DNA of 64,000 nucleotides. It comes from Candidatus Poribacteria bacterium. Its GTDB lineage: Bacteria > Poribacteria > WGA-4E > WGA-3G. Location: contig JAAXHL010000132.1 in the NCBI GenBank assembly GCA_012270865.1, forward strand, positions 104,724 through 168,723, in the 5' to 3' direction. This document shows, piece by piece, positions 45,301-53,533 of this stretch. Numbering within the stretch: position 1 is the first letter of the stretch; the number at the start of each line of letters is the position of its first letter. Under the pieces are notes generated by a model. That model did not search any database, was not told the DNA's origin, and saw nothing but the letters and a program-made list of their open reading frames with translations. A program made the translations under genes and the position numbers.

Positions 45301-46969
45301 CCTCGCGTTTAGTTCGGATGACGAAACCTTGGCAGCTGGACTGGAAGATGGCACGCTCCATCTGTATGATGTAAAGACTGCTGCTCACCTTGACAGGATC
45401 GGCTATATACCTTCAAACATTCAGAGTATGGCGTTCAGCCCAGATGGTAAAACGTTGGCGATTGGGACCGGTTACGACGCTGGCGCCATCAGTCTATGGG
45501 ATACAGCGTCCAGCACACTTCTGCACTCGTTTAGAGCGGATATATCGGCAGTTCATAGTGTTGTTTTCAGTCCAGATGGCAAAAAATTGGTGAGTGGTGG
45601 ATGGGATAACCACCTCCGTCTGTGGGATGTGGAGACAGGAAGCCTCTTGCAAGCCTTCCCACCCCAGTTGCTTCCTAACCAAGTGTTAGATCACATCCAT
45701 AACATCTTATTCAGTCCGGATGGTAAGACGTTGGCGATTGTACAGGGCGAGTTTATCGACCTGCGGGATATGGAAACAGGCACGATTCCGTGTCGAATCG
45801 GTTTCCCGAATGTTAACTTTTCAAATGGACGCGTTGCGTTTAGTCCAGATGGCAAAAAATTGGTGATTGGACATTCTGGATTCCCAATGGGTACGATCCG
45901 CCTCTTTGATGTAGACTTTGATGGAGAGAGATGCTCATACCTCCATGGATTTGGTATTTTTGGTTTTGGTAATGTGTTCACGGACATAACCTTTAGCCCA
46001 GATGGAAACAGGCTGATGGCTTTGACTGGGGGAGGATTATGGATATTGCGTGTCGAAGAAACAGATGACTCCACTATTGCCCTCTTCGACATTTCGCCTC
46101 AAGCCATGGGCACGTTCGGCCCGGATGGGAAGATGCTGGCAACTGGTGTGCTAAGGTTGGTATCCGGGGGGTTTGAAGACAGCAGCTTATATCTATGGGA
46201 TGTTAATACTGGAGAACTCATCAGAACTTATGAAAGTGGTCCAGGACGGTCACTTGTGTTCAGCCCGGATAGCACAATGTTGGCGATTGAAGGCGGCGAT
46301 GGCACAGTGGTGTTATGGGAACTTACTGCACCTACAGAACCAGAACCCGAAAGCCTTACGGCAGATGTCAACGGTGATGGACAGGTCAACATCCAAGACC
46401 TCGTCGCCGTCGCTGCCGCATTGGGGCAAGCCGGCGAAAACGATGCGGATGTCAATGGTGATGGCGAAGTCAACATTCAAGACCTCGTCGCCGTCGCTGC
46501 CGCACTCGGAGAAGTCGCAGCAGCACCTACTGCCCTGCGGCAACGAGGCGCAGCGAACCTCACACCGGTAGACGTGGAGCACTGGCTCACACAAGCACAG
46601 CAGGCAAACCTCACAGATGCGACTTCTCTAAAAGGGATCCGTTTTCTGGAGCAGCTGCTATCAGCATTTATACCGAAAGAGACGGCACTGCTACCGAACT
46701 ACCCGAACCCGTTCAATCCAGAGACATGGATACCGTATCAGTTAGCGAACCCTGCGGAAGTGTCACTGACAATATATAACATCCAAGGGCACGTTGTACG
46801 GGATTTGGACTTGGGACATCAGCGCGCAGGCATGTATCAGAGCAAAAACCGTGCGGCATATTGGGACGGCAAAAACGCAGTCGGTGAACCCGTCGCAAGC
46901 GGCATCTATTTCTATACATTGACTGCAGGCGAATTTACTGCGACGCGCAAGATGTTGATACGGAAATAG
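42371..46969 (+). CDS. giant secreted double WD40-array protein with dockerin and FlgD-like tail
   Basis: 1532 residues; AAGGAG upstream of the ATG. Signal peptide MKTTLIWTLILFTLSLFMVL. Two successive propeller arrays, each opened by the same signature: LPEGTVARLGMGKINDIQYS near residue 38 and LPEGAKTRIGKGTLLDMQYT near 685. Together they hold about two dozen blades of the form VAFSPDGQTLASASDDETV...LWNVQTG. Two dockerin-like loops (VNGDGQVNIQDLV, VNGDGEVNIQDLV) lie at about 1331-1380, and the FlgD-like tail NYPNPFNPETWIPYQLA starts near 1442. Blades are more diverged than in the upstream paralogue. It follows that gene by 79 bases and may share its promoter. Confidence 0.92.
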   Translation: MKTTLIWTLILFTLSLFMVLPHAAAVNPTKLGLPEGTVARLGMGKINDIQYSPDGKHLAVASSVGVWIYDAQTGEVINLITSTDRIAAGEQEPQLSAIKSISFSPDGQLLAIATQRNNVRIWDVNLGRYRHTYWVSGLQSLSFSPDGNILASGGTEVLLWDPETGARIPRQHFSIALTAFSRINSVVFSPDGQTLASADDNQTVHLWNATTGGEPIHTFTAHTDKVLSVAFSPDGQTLASASDDETVRLWNVQTGEPIHTFSAYSSQQCVAFSPDGNILAIGRFGSIDLWDVETTQRHHTLYGYSGAVTGVSFSPDGQTLAGGSDAGVLRLWDVQTGELRPIITENISRIQGISFSPDGQTLAIRDSIRNVHLWNARTEALHHTPLISDSMAFSPDGQVLANQSYNTIDLWDLRTEALLHTITRDGISRGVSFSPDSQMIAAIDANGVVLIWDVETKTLLHTLIAARTSRISFSPDSQMIAGTTQTDVHLWDTKTGDILQEFTGGRTINSIAFSPDSQTLAIASRTDVYLWDTKTGDILQEFTGRSVVWDMAFSPNGQVLAVGTLAGVRLWDAKTGEILQTLQENSAESVAFSPGGKTLACSQQYSATLWDTETGELLQKLNGHTDSVVSVAFSPLGRTLASLSLDGTVLLWEVIPDPAETDSIAPPNDVSDTVDISEYTTTVSLPEGAKTRIGKGTLLDMQYTSDGKYLKVTSSTGRWIYDTETYQELGMQAFPKSIIAERMATDITKYVVISPDGTTVARQTENLRLIHLWDVETDTPLHTITGNLNLRDHLLAFSPDGKKLVIGNGAAAYLWDVETGSLLHTFADTYSQSYSGNNYCFSPDGTMLALGDPFHIHLWDVERGNLLRTFVKTVNTRSSIAFSPDGKTLATGVTEGNLGDMIHIWDVETETFLRNLNKREHTYGSGATYSLAFSSDGRTLAGGQADGNISLWAVEAGTFLRATPAVANSIGSHTILNLAFSSDDETLAAGLEDGTLHLYDVKTAAHLDRIGYIPSNIQSMAFSPDGKTLAIGTGYDAGAISLWDTASSTLLHSFRADISAVHSVVFSPDGKKLVSGGWDNHLRLWDVETGSLLQAFPPQLLPNQVLDHIHNILFSPDGKTLAIVQGEFIDLRDMETGTIPCRIGFPNVNFSNGRVAFSPDGKKLVIGHSGFPMGTIRLFDVDFDGERCSYLHGFGIFGFGNVFTDITFSPDGNRLMALTGGGLWILRVEETDDSTIALFDISPQAMGTFGPDGKMLATGVLRLVSGGFEDSSLYLWDVNTGELIRTYESGPGRSLVFSPDSTMLAIEGGDGTVVLWELTAPTEPEPESLTADVNGDGQVNIQDLVAVAAALGQAGENDADVNGDGEVNIQDLVAVAAALGEVAAAPTALRQRGAANLTPVDVEHWLTQAQQANLTDATSLKGIRFLEQLLSAFIPKETALLPNYPNPFNPETWIPYQLANPAEVSLTIYNIQGHVVRDLDLGHQRAGMYQSKNRAAYWDGKNAVGEPVASGIYFYTLTAGEFTATRKMLIRK

Positions 46970-47020
46970 TATCATAAGACCTTATGATCGCTGGAAGGAG
47001 ACCGATGTTTATTGGAAACC
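46895..47020 (+). repeat. 126-base direct repeat, copy 1 (gene end plus spacer)
   Basis: Covers the last 25 codons of the giant WD40 gene and the following spacer, including the palindrome ATCATAAGACCTTATGAT (46971-46988). Copy 2, of the same length and with the last 50 bases identical, is at 48207-48332, so the small WD40 gene lies between them. Confidence 0.85.
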
Positions 47021-47065
47021 ATCCAAAATCAACAAATGTCACTTTTGAAAAAGGAGAATTTCACC

Positions 47066-48178
47066 ATGAAAACGAAAACAACATTGACGTTTCTTGTACT
47101 ATTCAGCTTTCTTTCCCTAAACGCTTTTGCTCAAGTCCTATTGAAAGAGACACCAGAAGTCTTAAGATTTTCCACATTAAACCTTTTCGCATTAAGTCCA
47201 GATGGTGAAACACTCGCAGGTTCTAATTTCGGGGGAGATATACATTTGTGGGATACCGCTACCGGATCAAAAAAAGATGTTTTCATAGGCGAGTTCAACA
47301 TAGGTGCCGGTGCCGTTCTTACTTTTAGTCCTGATAGCACACTACTTGCAAGTGGTTCTGAACAGAGTAAGGTGACTTTGTGGGATATCGCTACCGGAAA
47401 AGCAAAATTCGTACTCGAACATGGTGATGTTGGGTTAATAAAAGCGATCTCAAGTATATCTTTCAGCCCAGACGGAACCACGTTGGCAAGTTGTGCTGCA
47501 GGAGCCTTCGGAAACCACTCTGCGTTTATATATTTATGGGATGTTGAGACGGGAGAGAAGAAATCTGAAATCGAAGTGCCTGAGTTTCCCATGTGTAGTA
47601 CATTTAGTCCAGATGGAACTACCTTGGCAATTGGGACTTTAGGATTTAGAGCAAAAGCCATTTATTTATATTTCTGGGATATCCACGAAAACGTCGAAAT
47701 AGCTAAACTCGAAATAGCTACACCTGAGATTCCTCGGGGTGTCGAATATGTAAAGTTTAGTCCAGATGGCACTGCTTTGGCAGCTGGTATTGGAGACAGT
47801 TCCGTAATAACGTTATGGGATGTCGTTACAAGAAGAGAAACAAGTCGCCTACATGGGTATGCTGGTGGGCTGTGGGGGGACTTTTTTGTGTTTAGCCCAG
47901 ACAGTATGATACTGGCTGTTCATGGTGAGGATGGACTTTATTTATGGAATGTTTTCAACGAAAAACAGAAAAAAATCTCTGAACCCGCTATGTTTTTTGC
48001 AGGGGTGAGTCCAGACGGTATATTCTATGCTGTTGAAGATCAAAGAGAGGTAATAGATGGACGTTGGGTGGATAGTGAATACTTCCTATGGACTATATCG
48101 CCTGAAGATGTTTTTATGGAAGTCACCGCCCACGGCAAGTTAACGAGAAGTTGGGGGCAAATCAAGCAGGAACAGTAG
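47066..48178 (+). CDS. secreted WD40 protein with W-G-x-[LIM]-K tail
   Basis: 370 residues from the ATG at 47066 (AAGGAGAA upstream), giving the signal peptide MKTKTTLTFLVLFSFLSLNA. About seven WD40 blades, for example LTFSPDSTLLASGSEQSKVT and VKFSPDGTALAAGIGDSSVI. Unlike its two larger neighbours it has neither dockerin loops nor the FlgD-like tail; it ends HGKLTRSWGQIKQEQ, the alternative tail. It lies exactly between the two copies of a 126-base repeat, so it may have arrived by recombination. A single exported propeller, role unknown. Confidence 0.88.
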   Translation: MKTKTTLTFLVLFSFLSLNAFAQVLLKETPEVLRFSTLNLFALSPDGETLAGSNFGGDIHLWDTATGSKKDVFIGEFNIGAGAVLTFSPDSTLLASGSEQSKVTLWDIATGKAKFVLEHGDVGLIKAISSISFSPDGTTLASCAAGAFGNHSAFIYLWDVETGEKKSEIEVPEFPMCSTFSPDGTTLAIGTLGFRAKAIYLYFWDIHENVEIAKLEIATPEIPRGVEYVKFSPDGTALAAGIGDSSVITLWDVVTRRETSRLHGYAGGLWGDFFVFSPDSMILAVHGEDGLYLWNVFNEKQKKISEPAMFFAGVSPDGIFYAVEDQREVIDGRWVDSEYFLWTISPEDVFMEVTAHGKLTRSWGQIKQEQ

Positions 48179-48206
48179 TCTGATATAGGACAGACACAAT
48201 TCCCTT

Positions 48207-48332
48207 GCAAGTGGTGTCTATTTCTATACCTTCACCGCAGGCGAATTTACTGCAACGCGCAAGATGTTGATACGCGAATAGTATCATAAGACCTTATGAT
48301 CGCTGGAAGGAGACCGATGTTTATTGGAAACC
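48207..48332 (+). pseudogene. remnant of a FlgD-like gene end plus spacer (126-base repeat, copy 2)
   Basis: Bases 48207-48281 still encode ASGVYFYTFTAGEFTATRK followed by MLIRE and a stop, the end of a FlgD-like tail with no gene in front of it. The spacer that follows is identical to that at 46970-47020. This is the leftover of another large tail-bearing gene, or a duplication scar around the small WD40 gene. Confidence 0.82.
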
Positions 48333-48367
48333 TTCCGGCTATCGTTTCTGAGTGGCTGGCGTTGGAA

Positions 48368-48805
48368 CTATAAAATTTCTTGATTTCTGGATTTTGCTAT
48401 TTCTTCCGCATCGCTTAGTATAGGAAGTATTTCAATTTCAAGATCAAGACATTCACCCGGCACTGGAAGCATATCCTCAGAAATCTGATCTGGTTGGATC
48501 GATTCCAGTCGGGGTTGGGTTTGGTTATCGTATGGAATTATTTCTTGGAGCAAAAAACCATCTTCAGGTTCAGCAAATGCATCGTGGAGATCAATTGCAC
48601 CAGACCGGATGAAGTTGAGGCGTTTAGCGGAAACCCCAACATAGAGCCAAGTTTCACGTTCATCGTTTTTATCAGTCGCCACAGCAAGGTAAAGATGACC
48701 TGTCGCACTTTTGCAAGAGAAGAGGACAGGTTGATCGTAATATACATAAGTTTCTACAATTTCGAGTCTGCCTAAACCTGTAATATTAAGTATATCCGCC
48801 ATCAT
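48368..48805 (-). CDS. DUF6575-like small protein
   Basis: 145 residues, acidic and cytoplasmic. The start GLGRLEIVETYVYYDQPVLF and the following ETWLYVGVSAKRLNFIRSG and IDLHDAF fit my memory of DUF6575 proteins, which have no known function but are often found beside defence genes. It lies 68 bases after the HEPN/coiled-coil gene on the same strand and may be its partner. The start has two adjacent ATGs and only a weak GGGAAAG site. Confidence 0.6.
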   Translation of the reverse strand: MMADILNITGLGRLEIVETYVYYDQPVLFSCKSATGHLYLAVATDKNDERETWLYVGVSAKRLNFIRSGAIDLHDAFAEPEDGFLLQEIIPYDNQTQPRLESIQPDQISEDMLPVPGECLDLEIEILPILSDAEEIAKSRNQEIL

Positions 48806-48873
48806 TTTTCTTTCCCGAAAAAGGACATTGTCGGTGGTGATTCGTAATTTGGGGCGTAAAATGCCAACAGCAC

Positions 48874-51186
48874 CTATAGGGCAGACGCATCAATTTTGTT
48901 GTAGATGTCGGTGCCCATAGCAACTAATTTCTCTCGAATCTCGTCCCAATCTTCTGGATGGTCTTTACCTTTGTCAATGACAGGAAACTTAAACCCTGCA
49001 CGTTGAGGCGATTCGCGAGGAGAGTAGTCGTAATCTGCTTCCGGGAACAATGCGATAATTTTCTCTCGACGCTCAATTCTATTCTCTCCCGTACAGAGAA
49101 AAGAAACATAACTGCAATTCTTACGAAAACTGAGTATTATCTCCACGCGGCGGATCTGCTTTGAAATCCATCCGTCGTCTCTAACAAGCACCGGTTTTCC
49201 AGCAAATAATTCACCAAATTCACCCGCGCGAATGGGCTGCCAAAATTCGCTCTGTTTAACTTCAGGTTTATTTTCGCTGGTTTCCTCAGCAAGTTCACTA
49301 TCAGTATCTTCGTCATCCGTTTCGCTATCATTTTCAACCGTCTCTGTAGGTTGCTGATCGTTCTCCATTTCCGAAGTGCTTGCGTACATCTCATGAGTGT
49401 TAACTTCGCGCAATATCTGTTCACTGTCCACATCCAGTTTCTCTTGTATCTCTTCCCAGATTTGTTCAATTGACTGCTTAAGTTGGAACGCCTGAACCTC
49501 TGCTACGCCATGCTTCAATTCTTCACCACCACAATGAATCTCCGACTCGTCCAAACCTCGCTTCTCTGGATTAGGTAAGACTTTCACACCGCTTTCATTT
49601 CGCTCAAGAAATTGTAATTCCTCAAAAATAGCAAGACCTGTTTCAACGCCTAACTTCACTATACCCAATTTGTTACAGATATTTTCATCGTAGACATTTT
49701 CAAGTTTAATAAAACCGCCGTCTATTTCTACAAGGTCCCTCAATTCTCGGTACAACTTTCCTAACGTTTCCGCGTCCGGATACTTTTGCGTTAACCACTG
49801 ATTTAATCCTTTAGCATCTTGTTCGCCATTGTAGACGAGATGCAGATACGCATTTTTTTCCGATGTAAAAGCCGGTTCACACTGCTTGAAAAACGTATCT
49901 AAACCCGGGACAAGATGACAAAAAATGAAGTGCTCAATACGATGTGGTGATACCAATGTGGGAAATGCAGTATCTGAAACAACAGCAATCTTTTCCCCGT
50001 TCTCAAGCTTCTCTAAAATTTCTCTTTCTTCCGACTCAGAGGTATGTTCACCATGCTTTTCAATAAGATCCGCTTTCTCTGGAATAACACGTTCCAACAA
50101 CAGCTCAACCATCTCCTCACTTTGGACATAAATGAGAGTAGGCTGCTTCTGTTCCAGCAGATTTAAAAGATAATCTTTTTTGTCCACGCCTCGCCGATCA
50201 AGTATCCTGACAGGAGAACCAGTTTCAAAGGAAGGAAATACCATATTTCCGATTGTCAATACTGTGAATAGGTTCCGCGTAGCCTCGAGGCTATCCTCAC
50301 ACGCCTGCCATTCCGTTTCCGCTTCCTCCCGCTCTCTTGAAACTATTTCAAAGCGTTCCTTGTAGTCGTCTCTCTCTGTTTCTGTTGATGCGATGCGTCC
50401 TTCACACGCGCTGTGTGCTGTTTGTACCTTTTTCAGTTGTTCTGATATAGACTTAAACTGTTTTTCGTTTTTCTTTTCACTTGATCTCATACTTACAAGC
50501 TGCCCTGATAATTTTTCAAGCTCCCCCTTCTTTTTATTTAACTCAGCAACATTACTATCTACCTCTTTTGACAATTTCTCGTTCTTTTCTTTTTCAGCTG
50601 CTAAACGTCTCTCCAAGTCTGAAATAGACCTGTTATACTCAGCCTTCTCGGCTTCAACCGCCATTGTTACAAGTTGTTCCGTGGTATCGTCAAAAAGTTC
50701 GTCTCGGATCCTCTCAATCTCACGTTGGACATCCGGTCTCTTAATTTTTCCCAAGACCTCAGCAATAAGAAACAGTTGAGATCGTGTGAACTCAGGATCC
50801 AACTCTCTCAACCATTGATGCGACAATTGATTTCGACCCTCTATTATCAAACTGGTTACACTCCGAGCATCATAGTAACGGGTATACTCGCGATCGACAA
50901 CTTTAAATTTCTCTTTAAAAGACTTTAACCAGCGCATCTTAATAAGGTCTGCAATATCTTTAATCTCCATCTCTTCTCTGAGGTTATCACTTGATTGCAA
51001 CCTCAAAGCCTCCGTGATTGATTGTTCATCTAAACATTCACTCACAAACAGGTACATGGCATCCAGGTACAGCTTAAGGGCTTGATCAAGTGCATTCCGA
51101 TTAGGATATTCTGCTCTGCTCAAACTTACCACCTCCACGTAGACATTTACCTTAGCATACCATCTTTCAGATGACTCGTCAACCAA
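48874..51186 (-). CDS. HEPN/coiled-coil protein with RecJ-C-like and DUF4268-like regions
   Basis: 770 residues if started at the TTG at 51184-51186; a TTG at 51121-51123 has a better ribosome site (GGAGGT seven bases upstream), giving 749. Near residues 115-120 GRNQLSHQ fits the R-x4-H motif of HEPN RNases, as in Swt1-type proteins. Residues about 175-300 are a coiled coil. The middle (IFCHLVPGLDTFF, YPDAETLGKLYRELRDL, GLAIFEELQFLER) resembles the helicase-like end domain of long RecJ proteins. An acidic linker follows, and the last 120 residues (FWQPIRAG...EDWDEIREKL) resemble DUF4268. The combination looks like a defence effector, but each assignment is by eye. Confidence 0.6.
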   Translation of the reverse strand: MVDESSERWYAKVNVYVEVVSLSRAEYPNRNALDQALKLYLDAMYLFVSECLDEQSITEALRLQSSDNLREEMEIKDIADLIKMRWLKSFKEKFKVVDREYTRYYDARSVTSLIIEGRNQLSHQWLRELDPEFTRSQLFLIAEVLGKIKRPDVQREIERIRDELFDDTTEQLVTMAVEAEKAEYNRSISDLERRLAAEKEKNEKLSKEVDSNVAELNKKKGELEKLSGQLVSMRSSEKKNEKQFKSISEQLKKVQTAHSACEGRIASTETERDDYKERFEIVSREREEAETEWQACEDSLEATRNLFTVLTIGNMVFPSFETGSPVRILDRRGVDKKDYLLNLLEQKQPTLIYVQSEEMVELLLERVIPEKADLIEKHGEHTSESEEREILEKLENGEKIAVVSDTAFPTLVSPHRIEHFIFCHLVPGLDTFFKQCEPAFTSEKNAYLHLVYNGEQDAKGLNQWLTQKYPDAETLGKLYRELRDLVEIDGGFIKLENVYDENICNKLGIVKLGVETGLAIFEELQFLERNESGVKVLPNPEKRGLDESEIHCGGEELKHGVAEVQAFQLKQSIEQIWEEIQEKLDVDSEQILREVNTHEMYASTSEMENDQQPTETVENDSETDDEDTDSELAEETSENKPEVKQSEFWQPIRAGEFGELFAGKPVLVRDDGWISKQIRRVEIILSFRKNCSYVSFLCTGENRIERREKIIALFPEADYDYSPRESPQRAGFKFPVIDKGKDHPEDWDEIREKLVAMGTDIYNKIDASAL

Positions 51187-51199
51187 AAATCAAGACACA

Positions 51200-52336
51200 T
51201 CAGACTTTTGGACGCAACACGGACACCTGAATCTGCTCCCACTTCCGCTTTGACCGATGCGTCGCAACTCGTCTTTTAAAGATAGTGTCCACCGTGAAAC
51301 CAGCCTCCGCAATGATCGCCTCCAGATTCGCAATCGCCTTAGGTCCCGAAGCGTCCGCATAACCTAATAAAATAACACCATCAGGCTTCAGGAAATCCGA
51401 AACTTGCCCGAAAAACCGTCTCACCGTCTCCTGTTTCTCATCGTGGATAGCGAGTTCTGCACGGTTACGAACACGCGCAACAACCCACGGCGCATTGAAG
51501 ATAACCACATCAAACTGATGTCCCGAAAACGGATCGAACAGATCACCAACAGGCATAACCGTTATACCATCTGAATTTGGAAGGAGACGTTGGAGGTTCA
51601 GGTTCGTCGTCGCAACCGCTTCAGGAAGCAGATCCGAGGCATACACCGCAGCCTGCTCACCTAATTCCTGCCGTGCTAACAGCGTCAAACACCCGCTCCC
51701 GCACCCGATGTCCGCAACCGCAGACAAATCCGAGCGACGGACATACTGCAACGCCTCCTGAAAACATTCAATCGTCTCCTGCGAACGCGGCGCAAGCACG
51801 TTTTCAGAAGCGACAAGTGAAGCATCAAGAGCACGGATAGGGTAGGTCTCAGCGAGCGCGTCTTGTATCTGCTGAATCTTGATCAGCGGAAGCAGAAACG
51901 GTTTCCCCTGATTCGCACCCATCGGTTCACCAGCAAGTGCCAACAAATCAGGAAGGACAGGCGCGGGTTCGACCTGTAAAACCCCGTCAGCATCTGCCCA
52001 ACAGGCAACTCTCGATAACGCCTCTTTTAGCGCACCACTGACAGAATTGCCACGCGACGCACCGCGATCCCGCGATTTAGATTTGGTAGGACGCGGCGAT
52101 TGTTGGACTAAATCCCGTTTGTGACGCTGGATATAGTCCATAACAACCGTAATTTGCTCCCATTCGCCTTCCACAACCGCAACGCCGCCGTGCCGGATGT
52201 GTGTAAAAATACGGTTGAGATGCTCTAACTTTTGACGCGCAAACAATTTGACGCGTCCGCGCGCAAAAACGACATCCCGATATTCACTCGGAACATACAG
52301 TTCACCGATGTTACTAACAAAATAGAAAGAATTCAT
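51200..52336 (-). CDS. class I SAM-dependent methyltransferase (PrmC/RsmC-like)
   Basis: 378 residues. VADIGCGSGCLTLLARQELG is the SAM-binding motif I and VVIFNAPWVVAR contains the NPPY-like motif (here NAPW) of enzymes that methylate glutamine or exocyclic base nitrogens. The N-terminal 190 residues include a basic stretch TKSKSRDRGASRG and are not recognised; they may bind RNA or the target protein. The Pro-to-Ala change in NPPY makes prediction of the target uncertain. The stop lies 13 bases before the HEPN/coiled-coil gene. Confidence 0.75.
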   Translation of the reverse strand: MNSFYFVSNIGELYVPSEYRDVVFARGRVKLFARQKLEHLNRIFTHIRHGGVAVVEGEWEQITVVMDYIQRHKRDLVQQSPRPTKSKSRDRGASRGNSVSGALKEALSRVACWADADGVLQVEPAPVLPDLLALAGEPMGANQGKPFLLPLIKIQQIQDALAETYPIRALDASLVASENVLAPRSQETIECFQEALQYVRRSDLSAVADIGCGSGCLTLLARQELGEQAAVYASDLLPEAVATTNLNLQRLLPNSDGITVMPVGDLFDPFSGHQFDVVIFNAPWVVARVRNRAELAIHDEKQETVRRFFGQVSDFLKPDGVILLGYADASGPKAIANLEAIIAEAGFTVDTIFKRRVATHRSKRKWEQIQVSVLRPKV

Positions 52337-52378
52337 CTTGTAAGAAGTGGATAGGAATAGAGATAGGAAACTATTCAG

Positions 52379-53458
52379 TTAACGAACTGGAACAACCTCA
52401 CCCGTCCTGACAGACTCCGCCTCTTTATAGCAGAGTAGCAACGCATCCCGCGCACCGACACCAGATAACGCCGTCGGTTCGGATTCTCCATCAATCGCCG
52501 CAACAGCATATTGAATTTCACCGACAAACGCATCAATCGGATCAACGTCTCCCAAATCTACCTGTTCCACCTCACCCTGGTCGTTGAGAAGTGTCAACGG
52601 TACTGCGGTAGACGCTTCACCCGCCAGTGTCGAAAAATCAAAAAGCAACGTCGCCTTTTCAAGGAAAATTTCAAACCCGTGCGAGAACGCGCGCCCACGT
52701 TGTGAGACTCCGCCAGAAGAACAGCTGACAGCGATCCCCTTATCGTTGTAGATATATTGTGTTGTCAGGTAATCCACATAGTTCTCGCCAGCGAGTTTGC
52801 CTTGTGAGAACACCGCATCCGGAACACCGCAAAGCAGTTGAATGAAATGTGTATCGTGGATATGCAAGTCGATGCCAGGACCGCCGCTCTTCTCAAGCGA
52901 AGCGAGATCCCGCGACGGACTCGGGCTTGAGATAATCCGCTTGAAATGTGCACCGACGAGCGCACCGTATTCCCCAGATTCAACGATCCGCTTCGCATAA
53001 GCGTACTCCGCAAAGAACGGAAGCACATGCGCCACCATCAGAAAACACGGACCCTCGCCTGCTGCCTTACGCGCCGCACCGATATTCTTCTCAAGTTCAA
53101 CGAGTTCGTTCGCATCGTCAATCGAGATAGAAATCGGTTTCTCAACGAGGGTATGTTTTCCCGCATTGAGGGATGCCATACTGACAGATTTGTGAAGATG
53201 TGTCGGTAGGCAAATGTCAACCAGTTCCACCTCTTCATCGGCAAGAAGTTCGTCAATTTCACTATACTTTCGGACATTCGAGAGATCCTCCATACCGCCA
53301 CGGGGCCCGAAATTCCCCTGAATGCCAGTCCAATCGCCAGCAAGTTTCTTCGGGTCTCGTGTACAGATAGCAACCACTTCAGCACCCGTAATCCGCTGAA
53401 TCGCATAATAGTGAATCATCCCCATAAAACCGATACCGACTATTCCAATCTTTGTCAT
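52379..53458 (-). CDS. Gfo/Idh/MocA-family oxidoreductase
   Basis: 359 residues; AGGGGG before the ATG. GIVGIGFMGMIHYYAI is the NAD(P)-binding glycine motif, VDICLPTHLH and EKPISISIDDA are the usual second and third blocks with the catalytic Lys of EKP, and GPGIDLHIHDTHFIQLL is the C-terminal dimer/substrate motif with the conserved Asp-x2-His-like pattern. It oxidises or reduces a sugar, inositol or related polyol. First gene of the leftward set that continues to 48368, though links in function are unclear. Confidence 0.92.
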   Translation of the reverse strand: MTKIGIVGIGFMGMIHYYAIQRITGAEVVAICTRDPKKLAGDWTGIQGNFGPRGGMEDLSNVRKYSEIDELLADEEVELVDICLPTHLHKSVSMASLNAGKHTLVEKPISISIDDANELVELEKNIGAARKAAGEGPCFLMVAHVLPFFAEYAYAKRIVESGEYGALVGAHFKRIISSPSPSRDLASLEKSGGPGIDLHIHDTHFIQLLCGVPDAVFSQGKLAGENYVDYLTTQYIYNDKGIAVSCSSGGVSQRGRAFSHGFEIFLEKATLLFDFSTLAGEASTAVPLTLLNDQGEVEQVDLGDVDPIDAFVGEIQYAVAAIDGESEPTALSGVGARDALLLCYKEAESVRTGEVVPVR

Positions 53459-53533
53459 GTTTTCCCCCTTATATAAGAAAGCACAGGTGCCGAACTAACA
53501 CCTGTGCCCTTTAACATTTCTATAGGACAATTC

